The notes: a model not told the origin generated them from the letters alone. DNA of 64,000 nt from Runella salmonicolor (GCF_024158025.1 NZ_JAMZEL010000002.1:682001-746000); one strand, 5' to 3'; counted from the stretch's first letter, positions 18,354 through 27,489 are shown. Translations and numbers: made by a program.

Positions 18354-18833
18354 TCATAATACACGATAAACACTATATGAAACACCGGCAAAATCAGCTT
18401 CGCCTACACCGATTGCCATGGTGTGATTGAGATAATCGTATTTTTCGGTGGCGGTTTCAAAGAAAGAGACAGTACGAAAATAGTATTCATCCCACCGCAC
18501 GGTTTCTCCCGCCATCAAGCGTCCTTCCAAGGTGGGTGTATGATGTAAAACACCCCGATAGGCCACGTAAATCAGGGAATCATCGTCGGTTTTAACCGTC
18601 ACTCGAACATCCAATAACCCCGTTCCATCGGGACGGACAAGAAAAGAGTCACTTCCACCAGCAAGCACTTCTCCTACTATTCTGGGGCCTTTCACGGTTC
18701 CGCCCGTGATGTGGTAAATACGACGATGCCCGTTGGGGGTATCGCCGATGATTTGCATCGTAAGTTCGCATCGCATTTCCATCAAAAATTCGGTAGAAAG
18801 AGCACGAACAGGCGTAATTGGAGCGGTTTCCAT
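18354..18833 (-). CDS. DUF3237 domain-containing protein
   Basis: A 159-aa single-domain beta-barrel protein of the DUF3237 family. Typical features are ITGGTVKGPRIVGEVLAGGSD, TGLLDVRVTVKTDDDSLIYVAYRG and the C-terminal YSVYRVL. There is no signal peptide, so it is cytoplasmic. The biochemical role of the family is unknown. It lies next to the chimeric pseudogene and is followed upstream by an NTF2-like gene on the same strand (33-bp gap), so the two may be cotranscribed. Confidence 0.85.
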   Translation of the reverse strand: METAPITPVRALSTEFLMEMRCELTMQIIGDTPNGHRRIYHITGGTVKGPRIVGEVLAGGSDSFLVRPDGTGLLDVRVTVKTDDDSLIYVAYRGVLHHTPTLEGRLMAGETVRWDEYYFRTVSFFETATEKYDYLNHTMAIGVGEADFAGVSYSVYRVL

Positions 18834-18866
18834 GCGAAAAAGTTGGTTTAGAAGTTACAGTTTTTT

Positions 18867-19658
18867 TTAGTTTGCCTTGCTGTGGTGCGCCGATGCCAGT
18901 TTCCAGCCAGTTTTATCTTTGGCGTACGTATAGGTAATGGTCTCCGTGCCATAATCTATCAGCGCTTTGGTATCTATATTTTGGTATTTGTGCGTCATTT
19001 TGCCCGTTACCACCATTATTTCATCACCATACGGACGAAAAACCAAGTCAGTCATCTCGCGTTGCAGCACTTTTTTAGGAGCAAATATTTCCTTTAAAGG
19101 CTTTAATCCTGTTACACCGCCTTTGGAAGTAACGTATTGAAAATCGGCCGTACATTCATCATTAAAAAATTTAACGGGATTCTCAATAAACCGTAGTCTG
19201 GATTCTTCAAAATAAGTTTTGAATTTGGCAAGATTGTCCGCGTTTTTGTTGGGTTGGTCATATTCCACCTGCGTATGATGCCCCGCTACGTTTTTCCATT
19301 GGTCTTTCTGCTTCTGAAACGTGTAGGTAAAAGCATCTTTGTAGGTATTGACGCCGTATTTGATGGTGATAATACCGTTTACTATACCCAAATTCCCCGA
19401 CTCATAAAATTTAAGATCCGAATAGTTTAGCTCTGTTACTTTCAAGCTGGCTAAGGCCAAATTCATCTCTTTTTTACCCACAATTTTTCCACCGCGATAA
19501 CCCAAAAAACGGTAATCATTGGAGTAATAATTTTGCGAATACTCGTTGGGGCTTTTCTTGTATTCGTCCATCAGTTTGGCAAAAGATTGCTCCAAACTTT
19601 GAGCAAAAACGGTAAGGTTAATTAACAGGAGAACGGCAGTAATCAAAAGTGGTTTCAT
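18867..19658 (-). CDS. Secreted protein with two NTF2/SnoaL-like domains
   Basis: The signal peptide MKPLLITAVLLLINLTVFAQ is followed by two repeats of a DUF4440/NTF2-like fold (about residues 22-140 and 150-263). Each ends in a W-K-...-GHH or SAHH motif (WKNVAGHHTQ, WKLASAHHS). No catalytic function is predictable. A promoter-like GACCTTTG (19691-19698, minus strand) and a 28-bp CATGG-rich element upstream of it match exactly spaced copies upstream of the response regulator at 22504, so this gene is a likely target of that regulator (inference). Confidence 0.82.
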   Translation of the reverse strand: MKPLLITAVLLLINLTVFAQSLEQSFAKLMDEYKKSPNEYSQNYYSNDYRFLGYRGGKIVGKKEMNLALASLKVTELNYSDLKFYESGNLGIVNGIITIKYGVNTYKDAFTYTFQKQKDQWKNVAGHHTQVEYDQPNKNADNLAKFKTYFEESRLRFIENPVKFFNDECTADFQYVTSKGGVTGLKPLKEIFAPKKVLQREMTDLVFRPYGDEIMVVTGKMTHKYQNIDTKALIDYGTETITYTYAKDKTGWKLASAHHSKAN

Positions 19659-19690
19659 CGGAGGTAGAAAAGTTTAGTGAATGACTAATG

Positions 19691-19759
19691 CAAAGGTCAG
19701 AGGTAGGGATGGAAAAAAAATTCAGGGTAAACCATGGTTTCGCCTCATGGTAAACCATG
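19691..19759 (-). promoter_or_regulatory. CATGG-type regulatory module, copy 1 (upstream of NTF2-like gene)
   Basis: The minus-strand box GACCTTTG at 19691-19698 is 32 bp before the gene start. A 28-bp element lies at 19732-19759, exactly 33 bp upstream of it. The element starts CATGGTTTACCATG on the minus strand and contains two 11-bp direct repeats GGTAAACCATG (plus strand 19726-19736 and 19749-19759). It agrees at 23 of 28 positions with the element at 22649-22676. It also lies 71 bp before the divergent kinase gene. Confidence 0.6.
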
Positions 19760-19830
19760 ATTTTTCGGGTACGCCTTTGAAATCCGACAAAAACAAAAGA
19801 AATTTAAACAACTCTAAGTCGGTCTGAACC

Positions 19831-21873
19831 ATGCCCCGAACCTGCTTTCTCTCTACCCTGCTTTTTTTTGTTTCCGTTATCGTGTGTGTGAGTCAACAAT
19901 TCTACATTGACAGTCTCAAAAAAGTGCTGACTTTCACCAACCGAGAAGACCAAAAAATACTTTTAATGAGTCTTTTAGCAGAGAAATTTGCTCAAAAGAA
20001 GCAGGCAGACTCCTGTTTTTTATTTGCGGAACAAGCGTTGAAATTGGCTAAGAAATACCGATCAAAGACGGGAGAAGCAGAAGCCCTGTATGTATTGGGG
20101 CAAGGGTATAAAATTCAGAACAATCATTACCTCTCCGTCGCCAATTACCAAAAGGCGCAAAAGATTTGTGAACAGCTTGGGTATTTCGGAAAAGAACCTT
20201 ACACTCAATCCAACTTACAGCTAAAAATTCTCCAAGGGCTGGCCGGCCTATACGACGGATTTCAAGTTGACAGTAGTCTTTATTATTGAATGAAATTATT
20301 GCCATTAACCTCCTGGTTTAAAACGCATCGTCTTGAAGCAAAAATCACGCTGGATATCGGAAACAGTTACCTCAATGCGGGCGACTATGCCAAAGCGCTG
20401 GATTACTATTTCAAATCATTGGAACTTAAAAACAAATACCAACTCAAAGACCTCCTTGACGAAGACTGCCACCGGGCCATTGGCTATTTGTACGTTACAC
20501 TGGGAGACTTTCAAAAAGCAAAACCCTACCTTTTTCAAGCAAAAAAATTCAAAGAAGCCATTCATCGAGGCACCTATTATGAACTGGCCCATTTGAGCAA
20601 TGCCTACGAAGGGCTCAGTCAACTGGATTCGGCACTGTATTATGCCAAAGCCGCTATACACGAAGCCCTTCATTATCAAATAACCCATGAATTGGGTTAT
20701 ATCTTTGTTACCTACGCTAAAGCGTTGGAGCGATTGAACAATTACCCTCAGGCTTTAAACTGGTATCGATACGGAATTGCTACCTGTCTGAAACAAAACA
20801 ACAGAAAAACGTTGAGCTTTGCCTATTCTGAAATTGCCAAGCTCTACCATCAATTGGGCAACGTTGATTCTGCAGGACACTTCGCCCGGCAGGCTATTTA
20901 TTACGCCCGCGAGTCCGGTTACTTGAAAGGACTTGGGGAAGCTGGGGGAACACTGGCTAAAGTCTATAAGATGCACCATCAATTGGACAGTGCGTTGAAG
21001 TACCAGGAACTCATGATTACTACCAAGGATAGTCTGTTCAAACAAGACAAAGCCCAACGCATTGAGATACTGGAAGTGGAACAGCGTCGGCAGGAAAGAG
21101 CCAAAGAAGAAGCTGAAGAGAAGGCGCAGCAACAAAGAAAACTGATAAGTATTTCGGCCATCATTGCGCTGTTCGTGATTTTATCGTTCATTTTTTACCG
21201 CAACCGAATGCTGACCCAACAAAACGCTGCGCTCCAAACCGCCCTGCTCGAAGGCCAAACTACCGAGCGAAAACGCGTAGCCGCCGACCTCCACGACGCC
21301 CTCGGCAGTACGCTTTCGTCGCTTCGCTGGAGTATGGGTGCCATTGACAAAAACAAACTCAATGCGCAGGAACAGGAGGTCTATCAGCACGTCCAAAACA
21401 GCCTGGAACAGGCGTATGACCAAGTGCGATTGCTTTCTCACAATCTGCTGCCCGAAGAACTGGGAAAGCAGGGACTTTGGAAAACGCTTGAAGGACTCGT
21501 GCGTAAACTCAACCGAAATACGCCCGTCACATTTACCCTTCAAATCCCTGAAAATCAACCCCGATTAAACGCTAAAACGGAATTTGAACTGTACAGTATC
21601 TGTCTTGAACTCATCACTAATATTCTCAAACACGCCCAAGCCACCGAAGCAAACGTAAAGGTGGAAGTGAAAAATGAAAATTTACAATTGACCGTAACGG
21701 ACAATGGCAAAGGAATTTCGGAGAATACCACAGCGGGCAAAGGACTCCGAAACATCGCCGAACGGGTGGAATCTTTAAAAGGCAAATGGGAGAAAATATC
21801 CGACGAACTGCCCGGTACAAAAAACGTCATTATCCTACCGTTGGAAAAGTCAACTAAACCAACCCATGCTTAA
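19831..21873 (+). pseudogene. TPR-containing histidine kinase (HisKA_3/NarX-like) split by an in-frame TGA
   Basis: A signal peptide (MPRTCFLSTLLFFVSVIVCVSQ) and TPR repeats run to SSLYY. Then a TGA at 20287-20289 is followed at once by an ATG (20290) in the same frame, after which the TPR array continues. The second part (527 aa) has one membrane segment (about 21150-21200), a coiled coil, the HisKA_3 H-box (VAADLHDALGSTLSSLRW, near 21280) and an HATPase domain (DNGKGIS, GKGLRNIAERV). Together they would make a 680-aa sensor with periplasmic TPRs. A Trp codon TGG to TGA change fits. The second part alone would lack a signal peptide. It is convergent with its likely regulator and overlaps it by 20 bp. 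Reinitiation or recoding is possible. Confidence 0.8.
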
Positions 21874-22504
21874 CTGCGTATTTGACCAATCCTGCCACGT
21901 TTTTGGCATTGAGTTTTATCATCAGGCTCCGCCGGTGCGTTTCAACCGTAGGCACACTGATACAAAGTTGGTTGGCAATTTCGGCGGTTGAATATTCGTC
22001 CGCAATAAGTTTTAAAATTTCCACTTCCCTTCCCGTCAGGTGTTGAATGGTGGCAGGAGCAGTATTGTTAAGGTCGTCGGTAGGAGCATGGGCCAATTCA
22101 TCAATCACATCTTCACTGTAATAGCGTTTTCCCATTATCAGGTGTTTAATGGCTTTTTCCAAATCACTCTTGTTGGTTTTTTTCAATACGTACCCATGAA
22201 CTCCCGCTTTGACTGCCTCGCGAATATGCCCCGCATCTTCGGCCATGGTGAGCAGCAATACTTTCAACTCGGGAAACAACTGACGTGCTTGTAGGGTCAA
22301 ATCAATGCCGGTCAAATACGGCATGTGCAAATCCGCTACCAGAATATCCACCTCATTGGTTTGTAAAAAAGGCATCACTTGACGGCTATCGGTAAACGTA
22401 GCCACCACTTCGACTTTTTCAATGGATGAAAACAAAAAACGCAGTCCATCCAAAATAATTTGATGGTCATCAACCAAAATGAGTTTAATGGATTGTTTGT
22501 TCAT
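21854..22504 (-). CDS. NarL/LuxR-family response regulator
   Basis: DNA-binding two-component regulator. The receiver domain (residues 1-120) has the acidic pair in LVDDHQIILDG, the phospho-acceptor Asp in DILVADLHMPYLTG (about 56) and the Lys in VLKKTNKSD. The LuxR-type HTH (about 150-216) reads LTGREVEILKLIADEYSTAEIA...VETHRRSLMIKL. Length 216 aa. It is the probable partner of the adjacent HisKA_3 kinase; the two genes converge and overlap by 20 bp. Upstream it carries the same promoter/operator module as the NTF2-like gene, suggesting autoregulation. Confidence 0.93.
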   Translation of the reverse strand: MNKQSIKLILVDDHQIILDGLRFLFSSIEKVEVVATFTDSRQVMPFLQTNEVDILVADLHMPYLTGIDLTLQARQLFPELKVLLLTMAEDAGHIREAVKAGVHGYVLKKTNKSDLEKAIKHLIMGKRYYSEDVIDELAHAPTDDLNNTAPATIQHLTGREVEILKLIADEYSTAEIANQLCISVPTVETHRRSLMIKLNAKNVAGLVKYAVKHGLV

Positions 22505-22804
22505 TTAGTGGCCCAAAGGGTGTCTCTCTTTTTATAAATTTACAGTATTATGAGGCCCATTGCTATTTTCCAAAGGAATAATACCCAATGGGTACAGCAC
22601 TGTATTGCAAAGGTCAGCAACTTCCTGCAAAGAATCCCTCATGGTTTCCCATGATATTGCCTTATGGGAAACCATGGTTTTACAAAAACGCGGTCGCAGT
22701 TTGCAAACGTGAAGGCTTATATTTCCGACCAATTCTTCTTTTCAGAGTAATCCGTTTTGTTTTACCAAAATCAATCCTGTTTTCCTCATTTACTTCGTAA
22801 ACCC
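22505..22804. other. Divergent intergenic region, response regulator / deacetylase
   Basis: About 300 bp without a gene. Besides the module at 22608-22676 it holds a short palindrome TACCCAATGGGTA (22582-22594) downstream of the presumed regulator start site. No promoter for the deacetylase is obvious; the remainder shows no recognisable feature. Confidence 0.5.
22608..22676 (-). promoter_or_regulatory. CATGG-type regulatory module, copy 2 (upstream of response regulator)
   Basis: The minus-strand box GACCTTTG at 22608-22615 lies within TGCAAAGGTCAG, identical over 12 bases to copy 1. The 28-bp element is at 22649-22676, again exactly 33 bp upstream. Here it lies inside a perfect inverted repeat: CATGGTTTCCCAT (22640-22652) and ATGGGAAACCATG (22664-22676). 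It is placed between the regulator (start 22504) and the divergent deacetylase (start 22805), so it could serve both. Confidence 0.62.
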
Positions 22805-23104
22805 ATGAAATACTTCCTCTTTTTCAGCCTTTTTATTCAGATTTCGATGGCTCAAACCTCCCACGAAATTCGGCTCATTATCCGTTCTGACGATATTGGC
22901 TTTTGCCACACGGCCAACGAAGCCTGCATGAAAGTGTACACCGACGGTATCAGCCGTTCGGTAGAAATTCTGGCTACGGCTCCGTGGTTTATGGAAGCCG
23001 TCAAAATGCTCAAAACCCAACCCAGCTACGACGTAGGCGTACACCTTTGCCTCACCAGTGAATGGGAAAACCTCAAATGGCGGCCCCTCACCCATGCCCC
23101 AAGC
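22805..23104 (+). repeat. 300-bp direct repeat, copy 2 (intact gene)
   Basis: Source-like copy of the repeat at 17838-18137, beginning exactly at the start codon and ending in codon 100 of the deacetylase gene. Confidence 0.9.
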
Positions 23105-23647
23105 CTCACCGACGCCGACGGTTATTTCCCCCAGTTTATTTGGGAAAACAAAACCCTGAAAAACAGCGCTTACCTACTCCAAAAACCCATCAACATCAAT
23201 GAAGTAGAGCGTGAATTTCGGGCGCAAATTGAGCTGGTCAAAAAATACCTCCCGTGGGTCAGTCACCTCTCCGCCCACATGGGTTGCACAAACGCCACCG
23301 CCGAGGTGAAAGCACTCACCGAACGGCTTTCGGCCGAGTATAAATTACCGATTCAGATGCCACAGGGTACGCTACCCATCAAAGGATTCGGCGGAGCGGC
23401 CAAATCGCCGGAGCAAAAAGAGCAAGATTTAGTGGCCATTTTGAAAGCACTTACACCAGGCACTCATTTTTTGGTTGAGCATCCAGGCTACGACAACGGC
23501 GACATGAAAGGCGTGGGCCATACGGGCTACGAAAACGTAGCATACGACCGCGAGGGCGTTACGCGGGCGTTCACCAGCACTGCCGTCAAAAAGGTAATTG
23601 CGGAGCGCAACATCAAACTCATAAGTATCAAAGAAGCATTGGAATAA
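22805..23647 (+). CDS. YdjC/ChbG-like carbohydrate deacetylase (secreted)
   Basis: The ATG at 22805 gives a clean signal peptide (MKYFLFFSLFIQISMAQ); the frame is open to 22757, but that part adds nothing. The mature protein has the YdjC fold: metal-binding RSDDIGFCHTANEA (Asp-Asp), VGVHLCLTSEW (His) and SHLSAHMG (second metal His), with a late VEHPGYD. The family deacetylates oligosaccharides; export suggests glycan substrates outside the cytoplasm. Length is 280 aa. Its first 300 bp are duplicated in the pseudogene at 17838. It is followed by a bidirectional terminator. Confidence 0.88.
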   Translation: MKYFLFFSLFIQISMAQTSHEIRLIIRSDDIGFCHTANEACMKVYTDGISRSVEILATAPWFMEAVKMLKTQPSYDVGVHLCLTSEWENLKWRPLTHAPSLTDADGYFPQFIWENKTLKNSAYLLQKPININEVEREFRAQIELVKKYLPWVSHLSAHMGCTNATAEVKALTERLSAEYKLPIQMPQGTLPIKGFGGAAKSPEQKEQDLVAILKALTPGTHFLVEHPGYDNGDMKGVGHTGYENVAYDREGVTRAFTSTAVKKVIAERNIKLISIKEALE

Positions 23648-23651
23648 GCAT

Positions 23652-23700
23652 ATTTAGTTCTGCCTCAAACAAAACTCATTTGTCTGGGGCAGAACTAAAT
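23652..23700. terminator. Bidirectional terminator between convergent genes
   Basis: Perfect 13-bp stem, ATTTAGTTCTGCC (23652-23664) with GGCAGAACTAAAT (23688-23700), extended inward by imperfect CAAACAAA/TTTGTCTG pairing. It lies between the deacetylase stop (23647) and the acyltransferase stop (23723), which converge. Confidence 0.72.
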
Positions 23701-23722
23701 ACAAGCTTATTTTAAATTTGAA

Positions 23723-24931
23723 TTATACCCGGTTGACCGCTGGCACTGCGTTTTTACCATATCTTCCGTTGATCCAATTCCGAGCGGGTACTTCCACGAA
23801 GCGGTACGTGAGGTACGAAACCAGCAACGTAAAGGCAATAAATATCACGCATATTATCCAGCCCGTTAGCATATCCATTTGGGGCGGCGGCCCAGCAGGT
23901 GCGTTTGGGCTTGGCGGGTTCAAATACGTCATTACGCTGCCAATCGTGTACATCAAAGGCTGATGCACCAGATAAATTGAAAACGACCAATCTCCGATTC
24001 GTTGCATGGGTTTTGTCCCAAAAAATGCATCCATGTTTTGACTACCGTAAGCCGCCGAAAGTAAAATGAGTGGAAAAAAGGCCACCGAAAACACATCCGG
24101 CACGGCAAAATGCATACATACCCCCAATCCCAATGTCAGCGAAATTAAGGTATAACCATTGGCCATCAACCGCTTAGCAGCTCCCTCAGTATAAAATTGA
24201 TAAACCATCATCCCTAATACAAACCCAAACAAACACCGCAAAAATCCATATTGATAGGATACATTGATGCTTAAATCAGCGGGATTGACGGCCACGAATG
24301 GAATAGAAGCGGGAACGGTGACAATTGGTACTATCAAAAATGTAATGGCCAAATACCCCACAAAGCAGGCAACCACCACTAAAATCCTCCCCACGGAGTT
24401 GAGGCCCCTAAAAGGCTTGACCAAAAACGGAAACAGCATATACATCCACCATTCGGTGCTGATAGACCATGAGGCATTGTTCCAAGTAAACCATTCGTTG
24501 ACGTTCATGCTGTGCAACAGTAGTAAATGGCTAGGTATTGCCGCCCAATTGTTGCTGACGGCATCCATGGGATTGGTATCAATCCCCCCCGCTGCAAAAA
24601 AAATCAGCTTAAGCCCGATGCAATACAAAAGCGTAAAAAAATGCAGAGGGTATACTCGTGCAAAACGAGCAATGGTAAACCACTTAAAATCAACTTTTTG
24701 AACCGACTCATTGAACCATTTTCCATAAACATGATACATGACAAATCCGCTCAGTACAAAAAAGAAGTCCACCATCAGATACAGGCGGGTAAATAACAGC
24801 GAATCTTCAAATTTCACGAGCAGATTCCCTCCGTTACCAAGCATTAAATCAACGTGAAACATGACCGTTAGCAATGCGGCAATACCGCGCAAGGGTGTAA
24901 GATTGGAGAGGTAGGGCGTAGTGGTTTTCAT
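23723..24931 (-). CDS. Acyltransferase 3 family membrane protein (OafA-like)
   Basis: Integral membrane O-acyltransferase with about ten membrane segments. It opens with NLTPLRGIAALLTVMFHVDLMLG, containing the family's R-G-x-A and catalytic His region, then FFFVLSGFVMYHVYG, and ends with IYLVHQPLMYTIG and the YRFVEVPARN motif typical of these proteins. Length 402 aa. Acceptor unknown: exopolysaccharide or other envelope glycans are likely by family. It is convergent with the deacetylase gene, so the pair may both act on glycan acyl groups (inference). Confidence 0.92.
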   Translation of the reverse strand: MKTTTPYLSNLTPLRGIAALLTVMFHVDLMLGNGGNLLVKFEDSLLFTRLYLMVDFFFVLSGFVMYHVYGKWFNESVQKVDFKWFTIARFARVYPLHFFTLLYCIGLKLIFFAAGGIDTNPMDAVSNNWAAIPSHLLLLHSMNVNEWFTWNNASWSISTEWWMYMLFPFLVKPFRGLNSVGRILVVVACFVGYLAITFLIVPIVTVPASIPFVAVNPADLSINVSYQYGFLRCLFGFVLGMMVYQFYTEGAAKRLMANGYTLISLTLGLGVCMHFAVPDVFSVAFFPLILLSAAYGSQNMDAFFGTKPMQRIGDWSFSIYLVHQPLMYTIGSVMTYLNPPSPNAPAGPPPQMDMLTGWIICVIFIAFTLLVSYLTYRFVEVPARNWINGRYGKNAVPAVNRV

Positions 24932-25256
24932 TGAGTAAAATCTGGTTTTTTTGATAACAATTCAACGTTTTATGAGCGGGAGAATTAATTTTTTTCTAAA
25001 AAAAGCACTTGCAAACCACCCCCGAAGAGCCTGCCACCAACCCAACATCTGATAGTTCCAAACAAGATGTAACTCCACCAATAGCAACAGAAAAAGTGAT
25101 ACTAACATCAATAATCACAAACCATGATTCGGCCATCGATGCCGAAAATTAGTTAATATCACAAGGGAGTTAATGGTAAAAAAACGACATCTTTTTATGC
25201 CTCAGATGATTTTTTAAAAGATGCCGTTCCCTAAAAAAATAGAATAAACTTTGCGG
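24932..25256. other. Intergenic region with an orphan AraC-cassette-type promoter
   Basis: 325 bp between two minus-strand genes. It contains the promoter module at 25144-25195. Downstream of this, a 46-codon minus-strand open frame (25136-24996) starts 7 bp past the -7-like box, and an overlapping plus-strand open frame (25009-25152, no ATG) reads TTPEEPATNPTSDSSKQD, a Pro/Thr linker-like sequence that might be a gene remnant. Neither is convincing as a gene. AAACCATGATT near 25120 resembles the CATGG elements. Confidence 0.4.
25144..25195 (-). promoter_or_regulatory. AraC-cassette-type promoter module, orphan copy
   Basis: The 20-mer at 25176-25195 (GTAAAAAAACGACATCTTTT on the plus strand) is identical to the copy at 35964-35983. 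Exactly 33 bp downstream on the minus strand is TAATTTTC (25144-25151), one base off TAnnTTTG. The next minus-strand gene, the acyltransferase, starts 212 bp beyond the box. Confidence 0.5.
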
Positions 25257-25649
25257 TCAATCCAGACAAATAATCTTGTTAGACACCACGGGAATCGCCA
25301 GAATTGCCTGTTCTTTCTGAATATGTTTGACCACATACGACCCATCATTGCCGACCATTTCAATGATATATTTTCCGCACTCCAATTGCGTTAAATCAAA
25401 ATCGTAACGGTGCTGATAGATATGTTTGGGCAACTTATCGGCATAAATAAGACTTCCCTTTTCATCTTTTAAACGAATGAAAAATTTACCCTCCGTTTTT
25501 TTACTCACCAATACCCTGATTTTCATGGCATTAGACACAGGGAACAAGGCCGCCATAAATGTTGCTGTTTCAACATTAGACTGGACTAGGAGATTCTCTC
25601 CAACTACTCTGCCCGACAAGAGCAGCAAAAGCAAAAGCGAGGTTTTCAT
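25257..25649 (-). CDS. Small secreted protein with sorting-tail-like beta domain
   Basis: No family recognised. The signal peptide is MKTSLLLLLLLSGRVVG or slightly longer; the mature part is about 110 aa. Its pattern (IRLKDEKGSLIYADKL ... DFDLTQLECGKYIIEMVG ... VVKHI) resembles the beta-sandwich of T9SS type A sorting tails (G-x-x-I, L-x-x-G-x-Y) but is a stand-alone protein with a further strand and a terminal Cys. Probably exported; role unknown. Confidence 0.6.
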   Translation of the reverse strand: MKTSLLLLLLLSGRVVGENLLVQSNVETATFMAALFPVSNAMKIRVLVSKKTEGKFFIRLKDEKGSLIYADKLPKHIYQHRYDFDLTQLECGKYIIEMVGNDGSYVVKHIQKEQAILAIPVVSNKIICLD

Positions 25650-25835
25650 GTTTTTTTTGTTTTAGCATTCTGTTGAAAAATTGTTTTTGTCTCTAACAGT
25701 GGCTAAAATTACCTCTCAATTTGCTCCCTTTTAAAGGCCATGTACAACCGGGCGGCGCGAGTGTATATGTGGCCTAATTGCCAATAAATGAGGATATACA
25801 AAAGATAAAATCCATTTGTGATTGTCACTCGCTTA

Positions 25836-27314
25836 TCATTGGATAGCTACGCTAAACGAGGACCCGTCATTATGAACAACCGTTAACACGGCGCTTTGCA
25901 TTGCAGTCTCATTCGAAACATACCCTTTGAAATTGAACAACTTTTTCGGATAGATTGGCTTAAACTTCTTTATCGTTTGCTTAAAGAAAAGCGGCTGCCC
26001 TAACCTTACTCTGCCCGTAACCGTCAGGATATATTCTTTAATATTCATCTCACTGTCAATACACTTAAATGTAATTTTGGAGGTGTTGGTCCACGGCCCC
26101 CCAGTCCCAGTATGAGTGACCTGAAAATCTATCCGTTCATTCAGCACCATTAACGTTTTAACCAACGGAGATACATTAGCTTCGGTACTGACCACTACCC
26201 CAAATGAATCTGGCAAATGCACAATGTCAGGCACAGGGTCAAAAATGGTAAACGGTCCTTCAAAATCCCACCAACACCAGTCAATGGCTTGGGTTTTAAA
26301 CGAGTCTAACATGGCGCTCATAAATCTTTCTATGCTACCATCGTCGGGAATGGTCGGAATATGGCGGTGTAAACCCCACTCTCCGCACCAAATCGGCAAA
26401 TCGCCGTTGCGTATCGACCAGCCTTTGGCGTCTTGGATTCGTCGCTCAATAAACTCTACCGTGGCCATACCAAAATGAGTACCATTGCCCTCGTCTTGGT
26501 CGTAGTTATCATATTTAAATCTACCTTCATTGAAACCACTGGGGCTGGTTGGGCAGTTGACGGAGGCCACAAAAGTAGGCATAGGGTGTTGGAAAGGGAA
26601 AGAGAGTCCTGTCGTCTGAAAGCACGGCTCACTCACCAAACCCTGATTTGTAAAAGCTTTCGGCTCATACGAGTGAAACGTATATAGTATATTGGGTAAG
26701 CCCAAGGGCTCAAATCCCGTCAGGCCTTTATCGTCATATCCAATGTCATTCCATTCATTTCCACCCACCACTATCCAGCGATTAGCGTGCTGCGGGATGG
26801 TCCGAATGGCGTTGATAATGGTAAGATAATGTTGATGTAAAGTTGTGTTGTCAATGGTGTCATTTGGTTCATTGAAGATTTCAAAAAGCACCTCATCAGA
26901 GGCCCCGAGTACCGCAGGGCGTTGGGCAATTTGTTGCCACATCGACAAAACCCGTACTACATTAATGGTAGGGGCATGGTGATAACAGATGACCAGCTTC
27001 AGGTTATGCTGTTGACAAGCCGCAATCATATTTTCCAATACAATCCAGTAGCGGTGATTGGGGTCAATAAGATGGTTATTGAGTTCTGCCCAGCAATGAA
27101 ACGTAATGGGCAAGCGGACGGTGTCAAAGCCCAATTTTTTAATAAGGGCCACATGAGCGGTTGCTTCAGCAATCCGGGATGCTGAAATTTGGTCACGCCC
27201 AGGCACACCCGCATCCATATAGTCGGTGCCGTTATGATTGATAACGGGGTTGTCAAATGTACCGCGCCATTGCCAGCAATAGCGCGAATAATTGATTCCT
27301 TTGCCAAGTTTCAT
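25836..27314 (-). CDS. Glycoside hydrolase family 5-like (cellulase-type) protein
   Basis: A TIM-barrel glycosidase with the GH5 acid/base in EIFNEPND (about nt 26875) and the nucleophile Glu in PIWCGEWGLH (about nt 26370). GFDTVRLPITFHCWAE and VGGNEWNDI are further barrel motifs. The C-terminal 140 residues form an extra beta-rich region of unknown type. The ATG at 27314 (MKLGKGINYSR) is preferred; the frame also opens at 27359. No signal peptide is seen, so location is unclear. Upstream lie two 12-bp direct repeats (27490-27522) and the LytTR regulator gene, suggesting control by that system. Confidence 0.85.
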   Translation of the reverse strand: MKLGKGINYSRYCWQWRGTFDNPVINHNGTDYMDAGVPGRDQISASRIAEATAHVALIKKLGFDTVRLPITFHCWAELNNHLIDPNHRYWIVLENMIAACQQHNLKLVICYHHAPTINVVRVLSMWQQIAQRPAVLGASDEVLFEIFNEPNDTIDNTTLHQHYLTIINAIRTIPQHANRWIVVGGNEWNDIGYDDKGLTGFEPLGLPNILYTFHSYEPKAFTNQGLVSEPCFQTTGLSFPFQHPMPTFVASVNCPTSPSGFNEGRFKYDNYDQDEGNGTHFGMATVEFIERRIQDAKGWSIRNGDLPIWCGEWGLHRHIPTIPDDGSIERFMSAMLDSFKTQAIDWCWWDFEGPFTIFDPVPDIVHLPDSFGVVVSTEANVSPLVKTLMVLNERIDFQVTHTGTGGPWTNTSKITFKCIDSEMNIKEYILTVTGRVRLGQPLFFKQTIKKFKPIYPKKLFNFKGYVSNETAMQSAVLTVVHNDGSSFSVAIQ

Positions 27315-27489
27315 TGGAGTAAGTTTAGGGTTATTAACAAAATCAGTCCGCCCCTGCAAGGGCCATCAACACAAAAAGTAACCAACTATGGAACCGTTCT
27401 CGGCGATTGGGCAAGAGAGGTTGTTTCTTAATAATCAGCGTTTTGACAATCCTAATGTTGCTAATTTTCTGCCCTGACTTAGGCATAAC

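Noticed and set aside
18354..18866. DUF3237 gene as part of the chimeric pseudogene
   Set aside because: It is on the other strand with an intact frame and its own family match.
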